64,000 bases of DNA from Gracilaria gracilis (taxonomy: Eukaryota > Rhodophyta > Florideophyceae > Gracilariales > Gracilariaceae), in assembly GCA_030374805.1 (NCBI GenBank), contig JARGSG010000004.1, positions 992,001-1,056,000 of the forward strand, in the 5' to 3' direction. The notes beneath the pieces were generated by a model that was given only the letters and a program-made list of their open reading frames with translations, was not told the DNA's origin and did not search any database. This document shows positions 28,761-40,857 of this stretch, piece after piece. Numbering within the stretch: the stretch's first letter is position 1; each line of letters starts with the position of its first letter. The translations under genes were made by a program, and so were the position numbers.

Positions 28761-29433
28761 TTAGTGATAGTAAAATTTATGTATTCAATTAAAAGATCAT
28801 GGACCATTTAAATTACCTAGTTCCAAAGCAATACATTTGTGGCAGTTACCTTTTGTGCTGACCATATACCCTAAAAAAATTTCAAGCGCCTTCAAAAAGC
28901 GTCATATGCTACCAGTACCCCCTCTTTTATATAGTAATTTTTCCTCAAATTCTCGCCTACTTTAACATATCTTTTTTCTTTGCTATCTCTTTCCTGAGCG
29001 TTTTGTGATTCTTTTTTTCATTTTCTCTTTGCACTTTTTGTTTGTTTCTCCATTTTCTTGTACTTTATTGACTAGCTTGGGTAGAATGGAAATGAGCTCC
29101 CTTCGTTCTCTCGGATATTTAAGGTTAACGGCAGAACATGGAATTTTTTATCGAATTCTACCACTCTCTTCTACAATCGCGGTTTAATCTTTTGTTTTTT
29201 CTGGGCAATGGCCACAATTTTCGATAATGTAATAATGCAACTCTAATGAACTACTTTCTGTAGTTGAAGATAATACTTTTTGCTCATATCGTTCATATAA
29301 AGCAAGTATTGTGTTTTCGTCTCCTTCTATTATTGGTCCATATACTTGAAAATATGCCGAAGATATATGAAAATTGTTCAATAGTATATATTTTTCGGTC
29401 AGATATAATGGGTAGCGGCCAGTTAGCTACTTT
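28761..29433. other. No gene recognised
   Basis: AT-rich and T-rich on the + strand. Small ORFs (29005-29187 plus; 29184-29381 minus) lack recognisable similarity. It may be decayed internal sequence of an LTR element. Confidence 0.4.
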
Positions 29434-30256
29434 CTGAAGGACAACGCGTTCTCGCGGAATTTGACGCGGATTCGAGTCATATGAAGTGCGACCAGCTACT
29501 TCTGATGGAAGGGAAGTATAACTATCTTGTTAACCCATTGTTCATGGTGGAAGGGCCGCAAATGGCATTGTTTATGACGGCGGTGGCATTGAGTAGTATA
29601 ATGCACATATACGTGTGCAGGCCTCCCTTCATAGGGACACTTTAGATTATTTCTATTTATATATTTATTTTTTATGACACTGTAGTACAGGTTGGTCGTC
29701 CACCACTACTGAAGTGGGTGAGTTCGGGCAACCCCGGTCAAGTAACTACGAAGAAGCGAGTGTTGGGCTCTGAATCAGAAACACCTGGTGCAAGATATCA
29801 TCCTTGCGGAAAGTCGTCCCCTTGATTAGGACTAATCATTCACCTCTTGGAGCAAGCCAAATGTCCCGCCACTCATTGTGTGAGCGTTCTCAGTGTGTCC
29901 GTATTTTTCTTACCGCTGTTTCACATGTGTCACTTATCTCGATTATCAGTGTTGCCTTTTTTTTCTAGCCCCTTTTCTCTGCTTGGTCTCGTATTCTGCA
30001 GTACGCAGCACCACTGTAGTGAGAATGGTCTGATTTGGGGTGACGTCATCAACCAACTCTATTGTGTTTCTATTGTGTTGTTCCTCGATTCAGACTTCTA
30101 GCCCCTTTACACCGTGGCTTCGCTGTTCGAGACTGTGGATCATGGTTTCACACCCGGCCAGCGCATTCACCCTGCGAGGGGCTCCGTTTGCTAAGATACC
30201 CCATCTGGAAGGGAGATATCGATCGTCTTTGTGTGTTCTCTTCACTTGGGCTTGCA
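29434..30256. repeat. LTR-like repeat, copy A (about 0.82 kb)
   Basis: Begins TGAAGG, ends TTGCA, and aligns along its length with 47907-48742 and 57613-58431 (shared TTCTCGCGGA, GAGTCATATG, GTGAGTTCGGGCA-like and TGACGTCAT-like blocks). No matching 5-bp flanks were found. Probably an old solo LTR; the orientation is uncertain. Confidence 0.65.
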
Positions 30257-30530
30257 CTACAATTCTATCTGAGCAAAATGCATTTGTCCAAGATCTCTCC
30301 TGCCGAAAACCACATTGTACTCTCTTTCGGTGACGGTGAGAGACAAGCTAGTTCTTCCGTGCTTCACATCTGCCTTTTATGCTTATTCTCGTGGAGCGGG
30401 TCCAGTAGGAAATGGATACAAAGTTGGGTACGGTATCCTTTGATGTGCGTCTGTTGCATTCAATTTTATATACCACACTTCGTTATTTTCGTGGAAGTCC
30501 TTTATAGCATCTGTAATTCTTTGAATAAAA
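30257..30530. other. No feature recognised
   Basis: T-rich spacer between the LTR-like repeat and the gypsy fossil. Confidence 0.35.
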
Positions 30531-31890
30531 TTTACAGTTTTTTGTAGTAACCATAGGTGCCAATCATTACTAAGTATCGTTGTAGTACAAATTGTTCTTC
30601 GTAATCATCATAAAGTTGCGAATCGTAAGCACTTAGGAGTTTGTGCAATACTTGGAAGTCTACTTCTTTAACGAATGCGCCGTTCATTTGGTAGAACCTA
30701 AGACATATACGTATTTTGTGCCAAAATAGTACGTTCTGCGTGAATGAAATATTGGAAAATTTTACTGAGATGAGTCGATAAGTATTCGCCTTGTACATAG
30801 AGCAATCTGTATTTTTTTTGGATGTAAAGCTTGATCTTGTGATATGTATTGACAATAGTTTTAGTTCAATACGAATTATAATGATTTCTTACTTTTTACA
30901 AGACTTCTTTTGTTTCTTCCGCACTCTTCGAGGAGCTCTAAAGATATTTTTGGATATGTTTCGCTGATCACAAGATCTTCAACTTCTTTTCCTTCTTTTC
31001 GAAAGAAATACTCGATTCTCGAGTTATATATACCATGGCCGATAATAATTGTTTGGCTTTGTATGATGAATAAGTCTTCATATATCCATTTGCTTCGTAT
31101 GAGGGGAATGACCATAATAAGGTTTAAATATGGTCACATGAAATGTTTGGTAGAACTCTTTGTATTCTTTAAGTGAGAGTTAGGTAGATGATGAACCAGA
31201 TTTGGTGGGTCCAATTGCTTTGACAGGGCCAATGTATTTCTAATTAAACTTGCGGGAACGTTTTGTCGGTATTGCAAGGTTCTTTTGGATAGTAATAAAT
31301 AGTCTCCCATACTAAACGATATGTTCTTTAGGGAAGTATTAGCGTCATCTTCCTTTTGGGGATTTGCCTGTTCAATTGTAATTCAGGGAAGGCCATTGGG
31401 TTGCTTTATCTGCTTTAGAAACGAATTGGATGCATCGTTTACGGAAGTGTGTCCCTGGTAAAATAAATATGATACTGAGAGTTGATCATGTCCAAATTTC
31501 ATAAAGAACGGGCTAAGCATAGTAGCATCATGAATAGTGTCATTGTATGCATATTGTAATCCAGGTATATACTTTACCCAATCGGGTTGTATGTAGGACA
31601 CATAAGAACAAATCATTTTCTGCATGGTCCTAAACATGCGTCCAGTTAGACCATCTGTTTGTCGATGGAGAGATGTAGATAAGTATAATCGGATATTCAG
31701 TATTTTCATCATGAAACTCTAGAATTTACTGGTGAATCTTGAATCCCTATCTGATATGATAACACGTGGTATTCTGTGACGTTCGCATACTTCTATGTAG
31801 AATACCTCAGCAATAATTGGAGTTTCTGTATCTGATCGGAATTGAATAAATTGTACCCTTTTGGCTACCTTATGTACTTCGGTGAACTGG
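30531..31890 (-). mobile_element. Ty3/gypsy fossil, pol 3' part (integrase)
   Basis: The reverse strand shows the C-terminal half of a gypsy-type integrase core at about 31380-31880 and degenerate downstream sequence to about 30530. Strongly decayed, with several breaks; old. The integrase reading is cut off at about 31885 where the inverted copy of the multi-gene element begins, so that element (or a later rearrangement) interrupted it. Confidence 0.65.
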
Positions 31891-32136
31891 GAATGCTATT
31901 ACAGTATGCTAGATCGCTAGTTTTGGAAATAAGATTCCAAAAAGACTAGTAATTTACAGTTTTTGCTAGTTGGAAAAGCATTTTTTTTGGAAATTAAGTT
32001 TTTTTTTGTTCCGTTAGAACCTCACTTATTAGATTGAGAGGCTAGTGTGCAGTTCCTCTTTCACTGGCTGTAGCTTTATGATACTCACACTCGATAAAAG
32101 CACTCTAAAAATTACGAGTCCACCTTTAGCGCTTCT

Positions 32137-33070
32137 TTATTCCAAACGTGCGTTCGGATCCTGAGTTACATTTTCCCTAAGTATCAAGTTGAAGAACTCC
32201 AACGGACCATTTTTTCCATTCGCATACACCCTCTTAGCTCCAAAGTGGCTCCCAACCTCTCTCAGTCTCTTCTTCTCCGGCCACTCTAGTAGACGTTCCG
32301 CAGTTCGCACCGCCACACCACCGAACCCAACTATTGGGGCCCTATTACGCAGCTGCCGCGGTACATACATCTCTCCATCCTCGTCGACCATCACCCCACA
32401 CTTTGGCCTCCTTCTCAGCCGACTTCCCCCAACTTTCCCTCCATTCTCTTCTCCGCTCCTCCCCCTTACACATCCACGCCCACCCCGAGGAACTGGAATC
32501 ACTGGCGACCCTTTCTATCTTCCCACTTTCTTCCCAAATTTTGCTTCCCTCACGAGCTCCTTCAACTCCAATAGCAATTTGTACGACTTCACCAACGGCA
32601 ACATATCCTCCCTTTTCAGCTACACCATCTCTCTCTCAATGCACTTTACCATCTCACCCAACTGCTTTCCAGTCTCCACTTGAGCCAAATTCATTCTTTT
32701 CCGAATCGTCGAAATAAAAACGATTGGCATCGCAATCTCCGACACACTCAGCACCACCCCCTCCCATCTGACCCACCATCTCAGAAATCAATTCTTCTAA
32801 ATGCTTCTTCTAATTTAGTCCAAGCCTCCTTAACTGCTCCTCCATCTTCGCCACAAACCTTCTCTTCAGTTCTCCATCCCTTTTGCCTTAATCACCCCAG
32901 CCCCTCTCTCCTTCCCCATTGCCCTTCCTTTCCTGCATACAAACCTGTTACCCACCTTCTTTCTTTCTTTCTGGTGGCGTCTCTGGTACCTTCGTCCTGA
33001 GGCATTACTTCCTCTTCTTCTACGTACTAATTCGACATCATGGAGACTATCGGCCGTTAGCCATAACGTA
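32137..33070 (-). pseudogene. Coiled-coil gene, decayed copy
   Basis: The C-terminal 121 codons are open and match the copy 1 protein closely (GVMVDEDGEMYVPRQL, RTAERLLEWPEKKRL, LEFFNLILRENVTQDPNA). Upstream similarity continues in scattered frames to about 33070. The conserved C-terminal block confirms that this, not the long opposite-strand ORF at 32189-32683, is the coding strand. Confidence 0.7.
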
Positions 33071-33639
33071 GGTAACAACAAGAGCGTTCCACGCAATAGT
33101 TCCAGCACTCCTCCCTACTCCACACACCTGTGGCATTGCCAGCCACACACCCACTTGCGCTGCACGACCATTTGTACCCCCATTCATCTCTACTCCAATA
33201 TCCCGCCATTCCGCAGAAGTTCCATTTTTTCCTAGAAATCTCCACAACGTCGCCACTTTGGGACATCCCATATCCACGCGAAGCCTCCGATTGACCACTT
33301 TTCAAGTACCATCGATAGCGCAAACTCTTACCTTTATGCTTTACTTCATGGCATACCTTCTCATAAAATCACACTTCGACCCTACCTTCTTTATAGTCCT
33401 GCTGCTCATTTCTTTTCATAAGCTAATCATAAAAATCCCCTGGTTTTCTAAAACAACGTTTTCTGTGACCAAGACAACAGCCCTATCGTTTACGTAGAGT
33501 TTCTCTCAATCTTTTTAATGTAGACCAGTTTATTTCCCAGCCGTTAAAACCCGACACATTCAACAGCCCATACCATCAAAGAAACTCGTGGAAATGAGCT
33601 CCAATTCATGTTTTCTCCATTCTACAACCATCCCAGATT

Positions 33640-34420
33640 TTTTTTGCAGGTAGAGAGCGTATTGGAACCATATTTTCTAACAATGGTTCCCTTCAAAATA
33701 GCTTTCCCTCCATTGAAGATTTCATTTCCGCAGGTTGCCTTCTCCAAGGACAAATCTTATTCTGTTGCAGGAACGGGCTTCTAGAAAATTCAAGTCTATG
33801 TTGTCCAGCATCATGAGCAGAAGACTTGGTCTTCATCCAGAACGGTCACATTCTTCCCATTCTCTCCCAGCACGGAATTGAGCAATGCACACGGGCAGCT
33901 CCTTACATCTACGTTCCAACTCTTGGCACTTCCTCACAGGACGGTTTCACGCCTTTTTCTTTCGATCGTCTAACCACAGCCACCGGAAAATGGGCTCTGG
34001 CGATAGTTGAACACTTCTAGACCGCTACTCTTACTTGCAGTATCGTTAAAGAAAACTCTTTTTCCAATTCTTACGAGCAAAAGTTCGTTTGGATTTCTTT
34101 CTTCAATATCTTTGGTTCTTCATTTGGATTCACTACCATGCATAAAGTGGATACCAAGTACAAAAAAAATGTCTTAACTATACTGAAAGAGCTATTAGAG
34201 ATATTCACCTTCAGCACAGGTCTCTGCTACCATACCCCTTGTATGGTGGAATGACTTCTGGAATACTGGAACACCCTCGCAACCTTCCTAGACTTCTTCC
34301 GGGAATATGAATCCAGAAATGCTTACTTCCATCTCACCTCCGTGGATAAAAAACTAGCCCAAAAGTTAGGACTCTGCCCCTTTCCACACCAACTATGTCA
34401 ATCTTCTTCGAAATGACATT
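33640..34420 (+). pseudogene. Ketopantoate reductase-like gene, decayed copy
   Basis: The best-preserved stretch is 33826-34020: MVFIQNGHILPILSQHG then TTATGKWALAIVEHF, matching copy 1 around the QNG motif. Further pieces match the YEKLVWISPF helix (EQKFVWISFFNIFGSS) and the ESRNAYFHL stretch near 34310. Several stops and frame changes. Its orientation relative to its neighbours is the same as in copy 1. Confidence 0.7.
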
Positions 34421-34579
34421 CTCTAAGAACTCGAACAAATTTTAAACCTTGTATTTGGTGCAACTACACATACTCCTTTTAGCCCTCGCGGAGTAACCCT
34501 GTTTTCGTTCTTCAATTATTTTGGCGTTACCGTTTAAACAAATCATCTGTCAATTTTCATATCAAGTCTTCATCAGAAG

Positions 34580-35735
34580 GCATGCAACAATATAGGTCCT
34601 GCATTATAAATAATCATCTTCATCATCCATTATGGTCTGTCCTTCTTCGTAATCTCCATCTGTATTTTCAGCATGGCAACCTGACACCTCTTCATCTTAC
34701 TCTTTGTTCTCGTACTTTTCATTTTCTATATCTTCCATTTCACTCTCCTTCTCCAAATCTTCATCATCGTCCAGCTGCTCGTTTGGGTCTTCTCCTAGCC
34801 CAAAGTCTTCATCTATGAACTTTGGCCCAGACGCTGGCTCCCTATGCACCGCGTCAAGGAGCTTTTATCCTTCTGGTACAAATTACATGGGATACCTCAA
34901 ACACTTTCCTTTCAACAACGCATCCATTTACCCAGCTCCTGCCTGAAGCACATCTCCTCTCCCAATAAACACAGACTAAGGGGGACCCCGGAATTTCTTC
35001 ACAACCATTGCACTTGAAAGCCTTCTCAACCTCTTGTCATCCGTCACATACATGTCATGGGAACCCTCAAAAACCCATTTCACAAACGAGTTCTCCCAAG
35101 AGGCCATCAGGAGGAATCCTGAAATACATCCTTTATCATTCTCCATATTCTTCAGCCCTCAAAACTTCCTGTGCAATACCTGTCTTGGGCATCCCTCCGC
35201 CGTACATAGCACATGCTCTCAAATCTCAGGCGTATACATCCCCTTCTTCGCCCTATTGTTTTTACAAAGGCGAAGAGCCGATGAAATCTGCCTAAACCTC
35301 GCATCTAATGACGGCCGCTTTCTCACCACCACCGTATTTTTCTCATCAGATTCCAAGCAATCAAGAATCTTCTTCTTGGTCGTAATGTATCGCCCAATTC
35401 CCTGCATCCTGTCCTCAGCGTTCTTTCTTTCCCGGCGTTGATTATGGGATTTCATTTTGTTTCGTTCTCTTCAAACTTCACATCTGGCTGATCTTTGAAG
35501 TTCTTCTCAAAAATCTTCAGCAACAGTTCAGTCACATCTTCATTCACCCCCAACTCACTTTTCTTCGCCTTCTCCGACATAATATATTCAGTTCAGAAGT
35601 CTTCCAAACACAGAACCCGCTCTCCATCAACTCCATTCCCTTGACTGCCAGGCACTCTCGAACGAGTTCATCCCTTTCCATCGACCGCCCCTTAATAGCT
35701 TCTTGCTACCCTGTCGGCTTTTCCTGCAACCGACG
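34580..35735 (-). pseudogene. 2OG-Fe(II) oxygenase-like gene, decayed copy
   Basis: The open piece 35455-35219 reads DRMQGIGRYITTKKKILDCL and SALRLCKNNRAKKGMYTPE, matching copy 1 residues about 181-242. The Cys-rich segment before the metal site, the HAG region and the acidic tail can be followed in other frames to about 34580. At the 5' side similarity stops within the N-terminal helical region (about copy 1 residue 75). Confidence 0.7.
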
Positions 35736-35738
35736 CGA

Positions 35739-36213
35739 TCCTGTATATACTAAGAAAACATTGGAACAATTAAATATATAGGCATATGCATAATGCATTT
35801 GGAATTTTAAAAAGATAACAAATCATACGAGCTCCTATTCCTATATCGTTGCGCAAACAGAGAGCAACAGGGCATATACCGATCTTTCTCCTAACTCCCG
35901 CCAACAATTTTGGATTGACGGTCTCTTCATCCGATCTTAGCTCACAAAGTTTATCATTAGATCGGCTCGCAACGGGTGTCAAATTATTTATCCGTTTGTA
36001 AATGACAAACACACCAGAAGTATTTTTCTATAATAACTTTGTTCCCATTTGTATTTAGACCACAAGATATTCCACAGCTTCTTTAAAATGCCAAAATAGT
36101 TTTCGGCTATAAACGTATCAGAGACAACACTTTTATTCCTTTCTTCATCAGTTGTTGGTAAAAGATCAAGCCGTGGTTTTTCTTCGAGAAACTACTCTAG
36201 TGTGCTCTTGCGC
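35739..36213. other. No gene recognised
   Basis: AT-rich spacer between copy 2 and the ISL2EU relic. The minus ORF at 35770-36012 has no recognisable similarity. Confidence 0.4.
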
Positions 36214-37245
36214 ACTTTGATAAACTTTCAGAACTCCACAACCCTAGGGATATCTATCCAATAATGCTCCTGCGTCCAGTGTATAGCTAAGTCCCTCATT
36301 GTCTCTTTTTAAGAGCTGTGTAATGAACGCCAATATTTGAGGAAAAAATTTCAATATCTGCTCTGAACCCCCGCGCATATTTCGAGCGATTTTTAGCAAG
36401 ACCATTCAAACAAACGGACACTTCTGTTTTAAACACACAATATTTGTGTTCTCCACTGCAGTATCTTTTTCCTTCGCCCATACTGCCACGAGGGCGATAT
36501 GATTGCTAAAAAATTACATCTGCCGTGTACCGACAGTATTTGAAATGCCTGAATTTCAGATTATGGAAAAATATTTTCTTCATAGGCCAGTTTCCGTCCA
36601 TTTGATATGTTTGATGATTATATAAATCCAAAGAAGTACATGAAATAAAGTTCAACAACAATCGTCCGAATGTGTTTCCATTGATTTCGAACATATTTTC
36701 AAGAAATTTCCATGTCGCCCCATGCTTTAAAACCAGTAAACCCCTAAAAAGAACGCAATTGTTTTTAATATCATAACGTCGACACATACCCACATTCCAT
36801 TTGCTACTCAAGATTAGAGCTTCAGTATTTCAAATAAAATCAAGTTCATTAGTAGAGAAGTATTAGTCATTAACATAATCATTTGAGTACCATTGCGTTT
36901 ATGGAAGGTATCAAAGATGAGACTGCATAAATTCCTTTCATTGTCTGACTCGTCTCGAATTTTTGGAGCCCCGCATTGATTCACTTCGGCTTCCTTAGCA
37001 AGTTGTTCTTCAGTCAGAACCTCACTCATATTTTTGGCATTTGTATCAGTTATTGAACCCGTTTTTCATGTCTTCAGCGGTCTTGGTTGGAAGTTTTGTT
37101 TGACTTTATTTGCGAAAGAATTACCATATACACACCTCGGAACGATCCGCCGAACTTGTAGCAATATTTCCTTGAATACCGCTCTTTCAGTATCTACCTT
37201 GTTTTTCTCCTGTTCTAGACTTTGAGCCTGTTTCGACGGTTTTGA
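36214..37245 (-). pseudogene. ISL2EU-like DDE transposase relic, copy 2
   Basis: Homologous over about 1 kb to 8640-9690. The reverse strand reads MGEGKRYCSGEHKYCVFKTE then SVCLNGLAKN, preceded by a Q.YRPRG segment like the family's F+Q.NRP.G. The helical N-terminal part is at 36506-37029. Slightly better preserved than copy 1 but still broken by stops and frame changes. It lies directly before an LTR-like repeat. Confidence 0.65.
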
Positions 37246-37253
37246 TGCTAAAC

Positions 37254-37539
37254 TGTTAGTGTATATCCATATAGGGGTATTTATGCTATTAAACTGCTAT
37301 TGTAATCATCCGTGCGCATTAGTCGTGTATATAAATTATTCATGTATATTGTATCGTACCTCGAATAAATTGAGTAAAGGACTCATGTAAGCTACGACTG
37401 TGGTTTGGAACGCAGTCGCGCTTGAACGGACAACTGGTCGGGGACTCAAGCTTAAAAAGGCGGAAGGAGGGCGTGTAGAGTTCCCCGGACTTCAGAGAAA
37501 TAAAGTCTAACGCACTTTCTATACCGTTTCTATTCAGCA
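37254..37539 (+). repeat. Uninterrupted 286-bp LTR-like repeat
   Basis: Begins TGTTAGTG and ends TTCAGCA, followed by TTGGTGATGGGC, which could be a primer-binding region. It is homologous to the split repeat at 25143-25293 plus 28621-28760 and serves as its unoccupied counterpart. Family of the parent retroelement not determined. Confidence 0.6.
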
Positions 37540-37766
37540 TTGGTGATGGGCAGCTCTTAGAAAGAAGGAAACCCGCATTCGCTCTTTATCTTTCGCGCTT
37601 GGTACCGCACCTATAGGGTAACTGAAGCCAACTGGAACCTAACTGGCAACACGTATGATCATTGTATTATTGTGCAGCTAAATCAAGCTAACACCAATTG
37701 GAACGAAGGGGGCAAATGCTCTTAGAAGAAGTAGCAAGGATGAACGCTTGACAAGATAGGTGAGTG

Positions 37767-39170
37767 TCAAAGTGATTCCGATGAGCCTCCGTCTGATGAA
37801 GCCTGTCCCGGAGTGGTGTAAGAGTGGGCACCGACTAGAGCTGGGAGAGGGGAACCGGGAACTGTACCTGAGTAGGTGCGCTCCCATGACCCGGGGATAT
37901 TGGTAGGCTCGCTGACACCAAGCTTCGTGTCTTGATCAATTGTTGGTCCCCCACCCACTTGGGAAACTGTTTGAAGGATAGACAACCCCATGGAAAGGTG
38001 AACCTGTGGAATGGATGGAAATCCCAGCATACCTGAATTCCGGTTCGCACCGAACAAGTGGTCTTCCAATTGACCAGTTGGCCTCAGGATCATGTGCATC
38101 GCAAAATTGGTCACCTGATCGGTAGTCATCTGATAGAGTTCAAACTGGACCAGATTCCGTAATGAACCAAACCAGGAGAATGAAAGCACTTATTGAGTGG
38201 GAAATGGCAGGACACATTTTCCAGGAAAGAAAGAGCTTCAACCACAGAGGTTGCATCGGCCCCCTAGAAATGAACCATAGAAGATTGGCGTGTCTTTTCC
38301 ATCAGAACTGAAATGGGTCAGGAGTTCACCTGCGGTGGAGCAGATACCAAAGCCACATTAATAACGCCTCTGACGTGAGCTCGAGGTGACCAACCAACCT
38401 TCATGGTACTGGGAAGGTCGGGGGTCGCATCAGTTTTAGAATTAGTTTCAAAAGCCAATGCAGCCGGCTCAAAAGCAAAAAGTACTAACAGGGGTAGTAT
38501 CGGGGGATTTTACTACAACTACGAAAGACTCAGGACTTCTTGGAGGTCTTTATTTGGCTGGCGCTCCTGGGTAACGCTGGGCTGCGCGAGGGAATAAAGT
38601 TCTAGGCCACATAGTCGAACACCTACCAACCCTGCTCGGCGCCCCACTGGAAACTCTGTACTTGAGTAAGCAAGGATGCCAAATAGCCATATAGGTAGTC
38701 CGTACTGGGGACGATGTTCCCAATCCTAAATGGATGAATACCGCGGAAAACTCTTCGAGGAATATGGAACATACGCCCCGGGGGTTGAACACCATCATGG
38801 TAAATCTCGGGTTCACCTGCAAATAAATTCCAGTCAATACCTTCGAGGCCGGCCGGTAGAATCGGAATGGCTACCAACACTGCCCAATTGGCACGTTTAC
38901 GTCACCAAGTAAGGTAGAAACGTTCCAAGTCACGGTTAATGTTGCTCTGGAAGCAAGCCAGTACCAGCGAAGAGGGTCACCCAGGCTCATCTCCACCTCA
39001 TCGTCGTCCCACCATGTAAATTGAGTTACATAAAACGAGGGGGGTCCCTTCATAGGTTTGGAGAAGTTCTTCACGCTCTGGAACTCCTCAATAACGTGGT
39101 TAAAACTGTTTTGTGCGGTTACTCGTTTCCATGGCGGTATCCACAACTCAACTGCAATGGGTAGCACAAT
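37767..39170 (-). mobile_element. Gag-like retroelement fossil, minus strand
   Basis: Several reverse-strand pieces share blocks with the plus-strand fossil at 39.8-40.9 kb, for example LASLLTQVQSFQWGAEQGW against ESLLTQVDSFSWGAKKGW, and FELYQMTTDQVTNFA against VELYQMATNQMANLA. The low-complexity Ser/Pro/Gly-rich ends and location among gypsy fossils suggest a Gag protein; this is not proven. Decayed, a handful of breaks, old. Confidence 0.45.
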
Positions 39171-39829
39171 ATATGGATTTATAAGGCCTGTCTAATCACA
39201 GGAAATAGAGAGAAACCCGAAGGTGGTTCTGTGGAGCAGCGTTATACTAGCATATTTTCACTATTAATTAACGGTAATAATGGAGCTCTGGCTCAATGCG
39301 GATGTAACGCAATTCATTAGCATCCAGTGGCAGGATGAAATAGTTTAACGTTATATGTCGTTGTCAACTTCCAAAACACTCCACATGGCCGTTACGAGGT
39401 GGAAATCCATTGTCGCGGCGGTGGAGTGTCTGTGGGAGAAAACTGAGTCTTTCACAGTCTCAGCAAAACACAACCAAGGAGGTAACGAGGGTCAGACGCT
39501 GTAAGACAGCGTAGAGCGAAGTATTCCCCGGTGCCAGCGACCAATTTTTGCAGTACAGTCTCGCTTGCGAAACCATTCTAGTGTAGTGCAATGCACTTTG
39601 GCCTTTTGTGCGAAATAAGCTACTTTTGAGTTCGACGCGTGTCCGTACTTTGCAGCATGGCCCCTATTGACAGGGATTATTTTAGAGTTTTGGCACCTAA
39701 TTAAGGTTGATTTCGGGACGCTGATTGTGCTACACGTAGCATCTAATTGGGATAGATTTAGATATTTAATTTTAGCCACACAGTGGTACATTAGTTAGGC
39801 GGAGGGAGCTTGCGCTCGCCCTCCTGTCA
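39171..39829. other. Spacer between inverted gag-like fossils
   Basis: No clear coding signal. The minus ORF at 39492-39791 is not recognised. Confidence 0.4.
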
Positions 39830-40857
39830 CTGAACTCATCCAGTGTTCCAAGAGTTATCCAAAAAATTCGCCAACTTGGTATTGCGAATATCCTCGCCGT
39901 TACGGATTGTTCGGACGACCAGTTTGAGTCCTTGCTTACCCAAGTGGATAGTTTCTCATGGGGTGCCAAAAAGGGTTGGGAAGTGTTTCACCCTGTGTCC
40001 TGGATGGCTGTTCTACGTACAGATCAGCGTTACCCCGGCACTTCGTGGGTCAGGGCCTCCCAAAGAGCCCCGAGCCATTCCCAAATGTGGTTGAATCACC
40101 TGAAGTTCTCTCTGTGGTTACTTCTGATCCTGAATTGCTTATCTCGCGGCGTAATAATCCAGTCCACACTGGTGTAACTCCCGTTCTTCCTAGTACCACG
40201 AGGGTTGTTGAGCCACCAAGGGCTCTCTATAGGGGTACAATCGCTGCGGCTCCCGCGCCTGCTCCCTTTCATTTGAACTCTCAAACCATTTCAAGTTTAG
40301 TGACAACGATTCGCCAAGCCTCTGTGGTTATCTTTCAGCAAGCCAGGCCTACCTCTGTGGTTGAAGCTCTTGCTCTTCTGGAAAGCATCCTGCCCCATCA
40401 TGCACAATACGTGAGATAATTCTCCCAAATGGGTGAGCTCCGGAACTGGTTTCAGGTTGAGCTCTACCAGATGGCTACCAACCAGATGGCCAACCTTGCG
40501 GTGGCAATGGGCCCGGCGCCCACTAACCCACTGGACGATCCCGTTGTCGGTGAGACCGTGAGTCCCAGCATACTGGCCGTACCGGCCATGTCGTACGCTC
40601 AGCTCGCCCTGGGGTCGTCTATCTCTCATGCGGTTCCCAAAGTAGTTACAACTCCCACGGCCGGCCACGAAGCAATGGTTGGTGTCAGCGTTCATACAAG
40701 CACCCCTGTGGGTCACGGTAGTGCGATGAGACAGACACCAGGCCAGGCTCCACGCTTCCAGCCGTGGCCGGGTGTTCACGAAAATTCCACTCCAAGTCGG
40801 AATTCTTCACATGGTGGCTCCTCGGAGCTTCATTTTGCCACTAACCCATCTGGTTGA
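39830..40857 (+). mobile_element. Gag-like retroelement fossil, plus strand
   Basis: Divergent homologue of the 37.8-39.2 kb fossil in the opposite orientation. A structured N-terminal part is followed by Pro/Thr/Ser-rich sequence (AAAPAPAPFHLN; TPGQAPRFQPWPG). Probably Gag of an LTR element; no pol is attached. A few breaks. Confidence 0.45.

Larger units (their letters stand above)
31886..35738 (-). mobile_element. Multi-gene element, copy 2 (inverted, 5'-truncated, decayed)
   Basis: Inverted relative to copy 1 and matching it from about 4745 to its 3' end. Gene order is kept: oxygenase-like (34580-35735, -), reductase-like (33640-34420, +), coiled-coil (32137-33070, -), then the ACTAGC tail. 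It lacks the ParB-like and charged-protein genes. All three genes are broken. The 3' end lies against a gypsy integrase fossil. The sequence beyond 35738 is not the continuation of that integrase, so the truncated end is not a clean insertion boundary. Confidence 0.8.

Noticed and set aside
35700-35760. 5' truncation as a LINE-type retrotransposition signature
   Set aside because: No reverse transcriptase belongs to the element, there is no poly-A tail at the 3' end, and flanking target duplications are not visible; secondary deletion explains it equally well.
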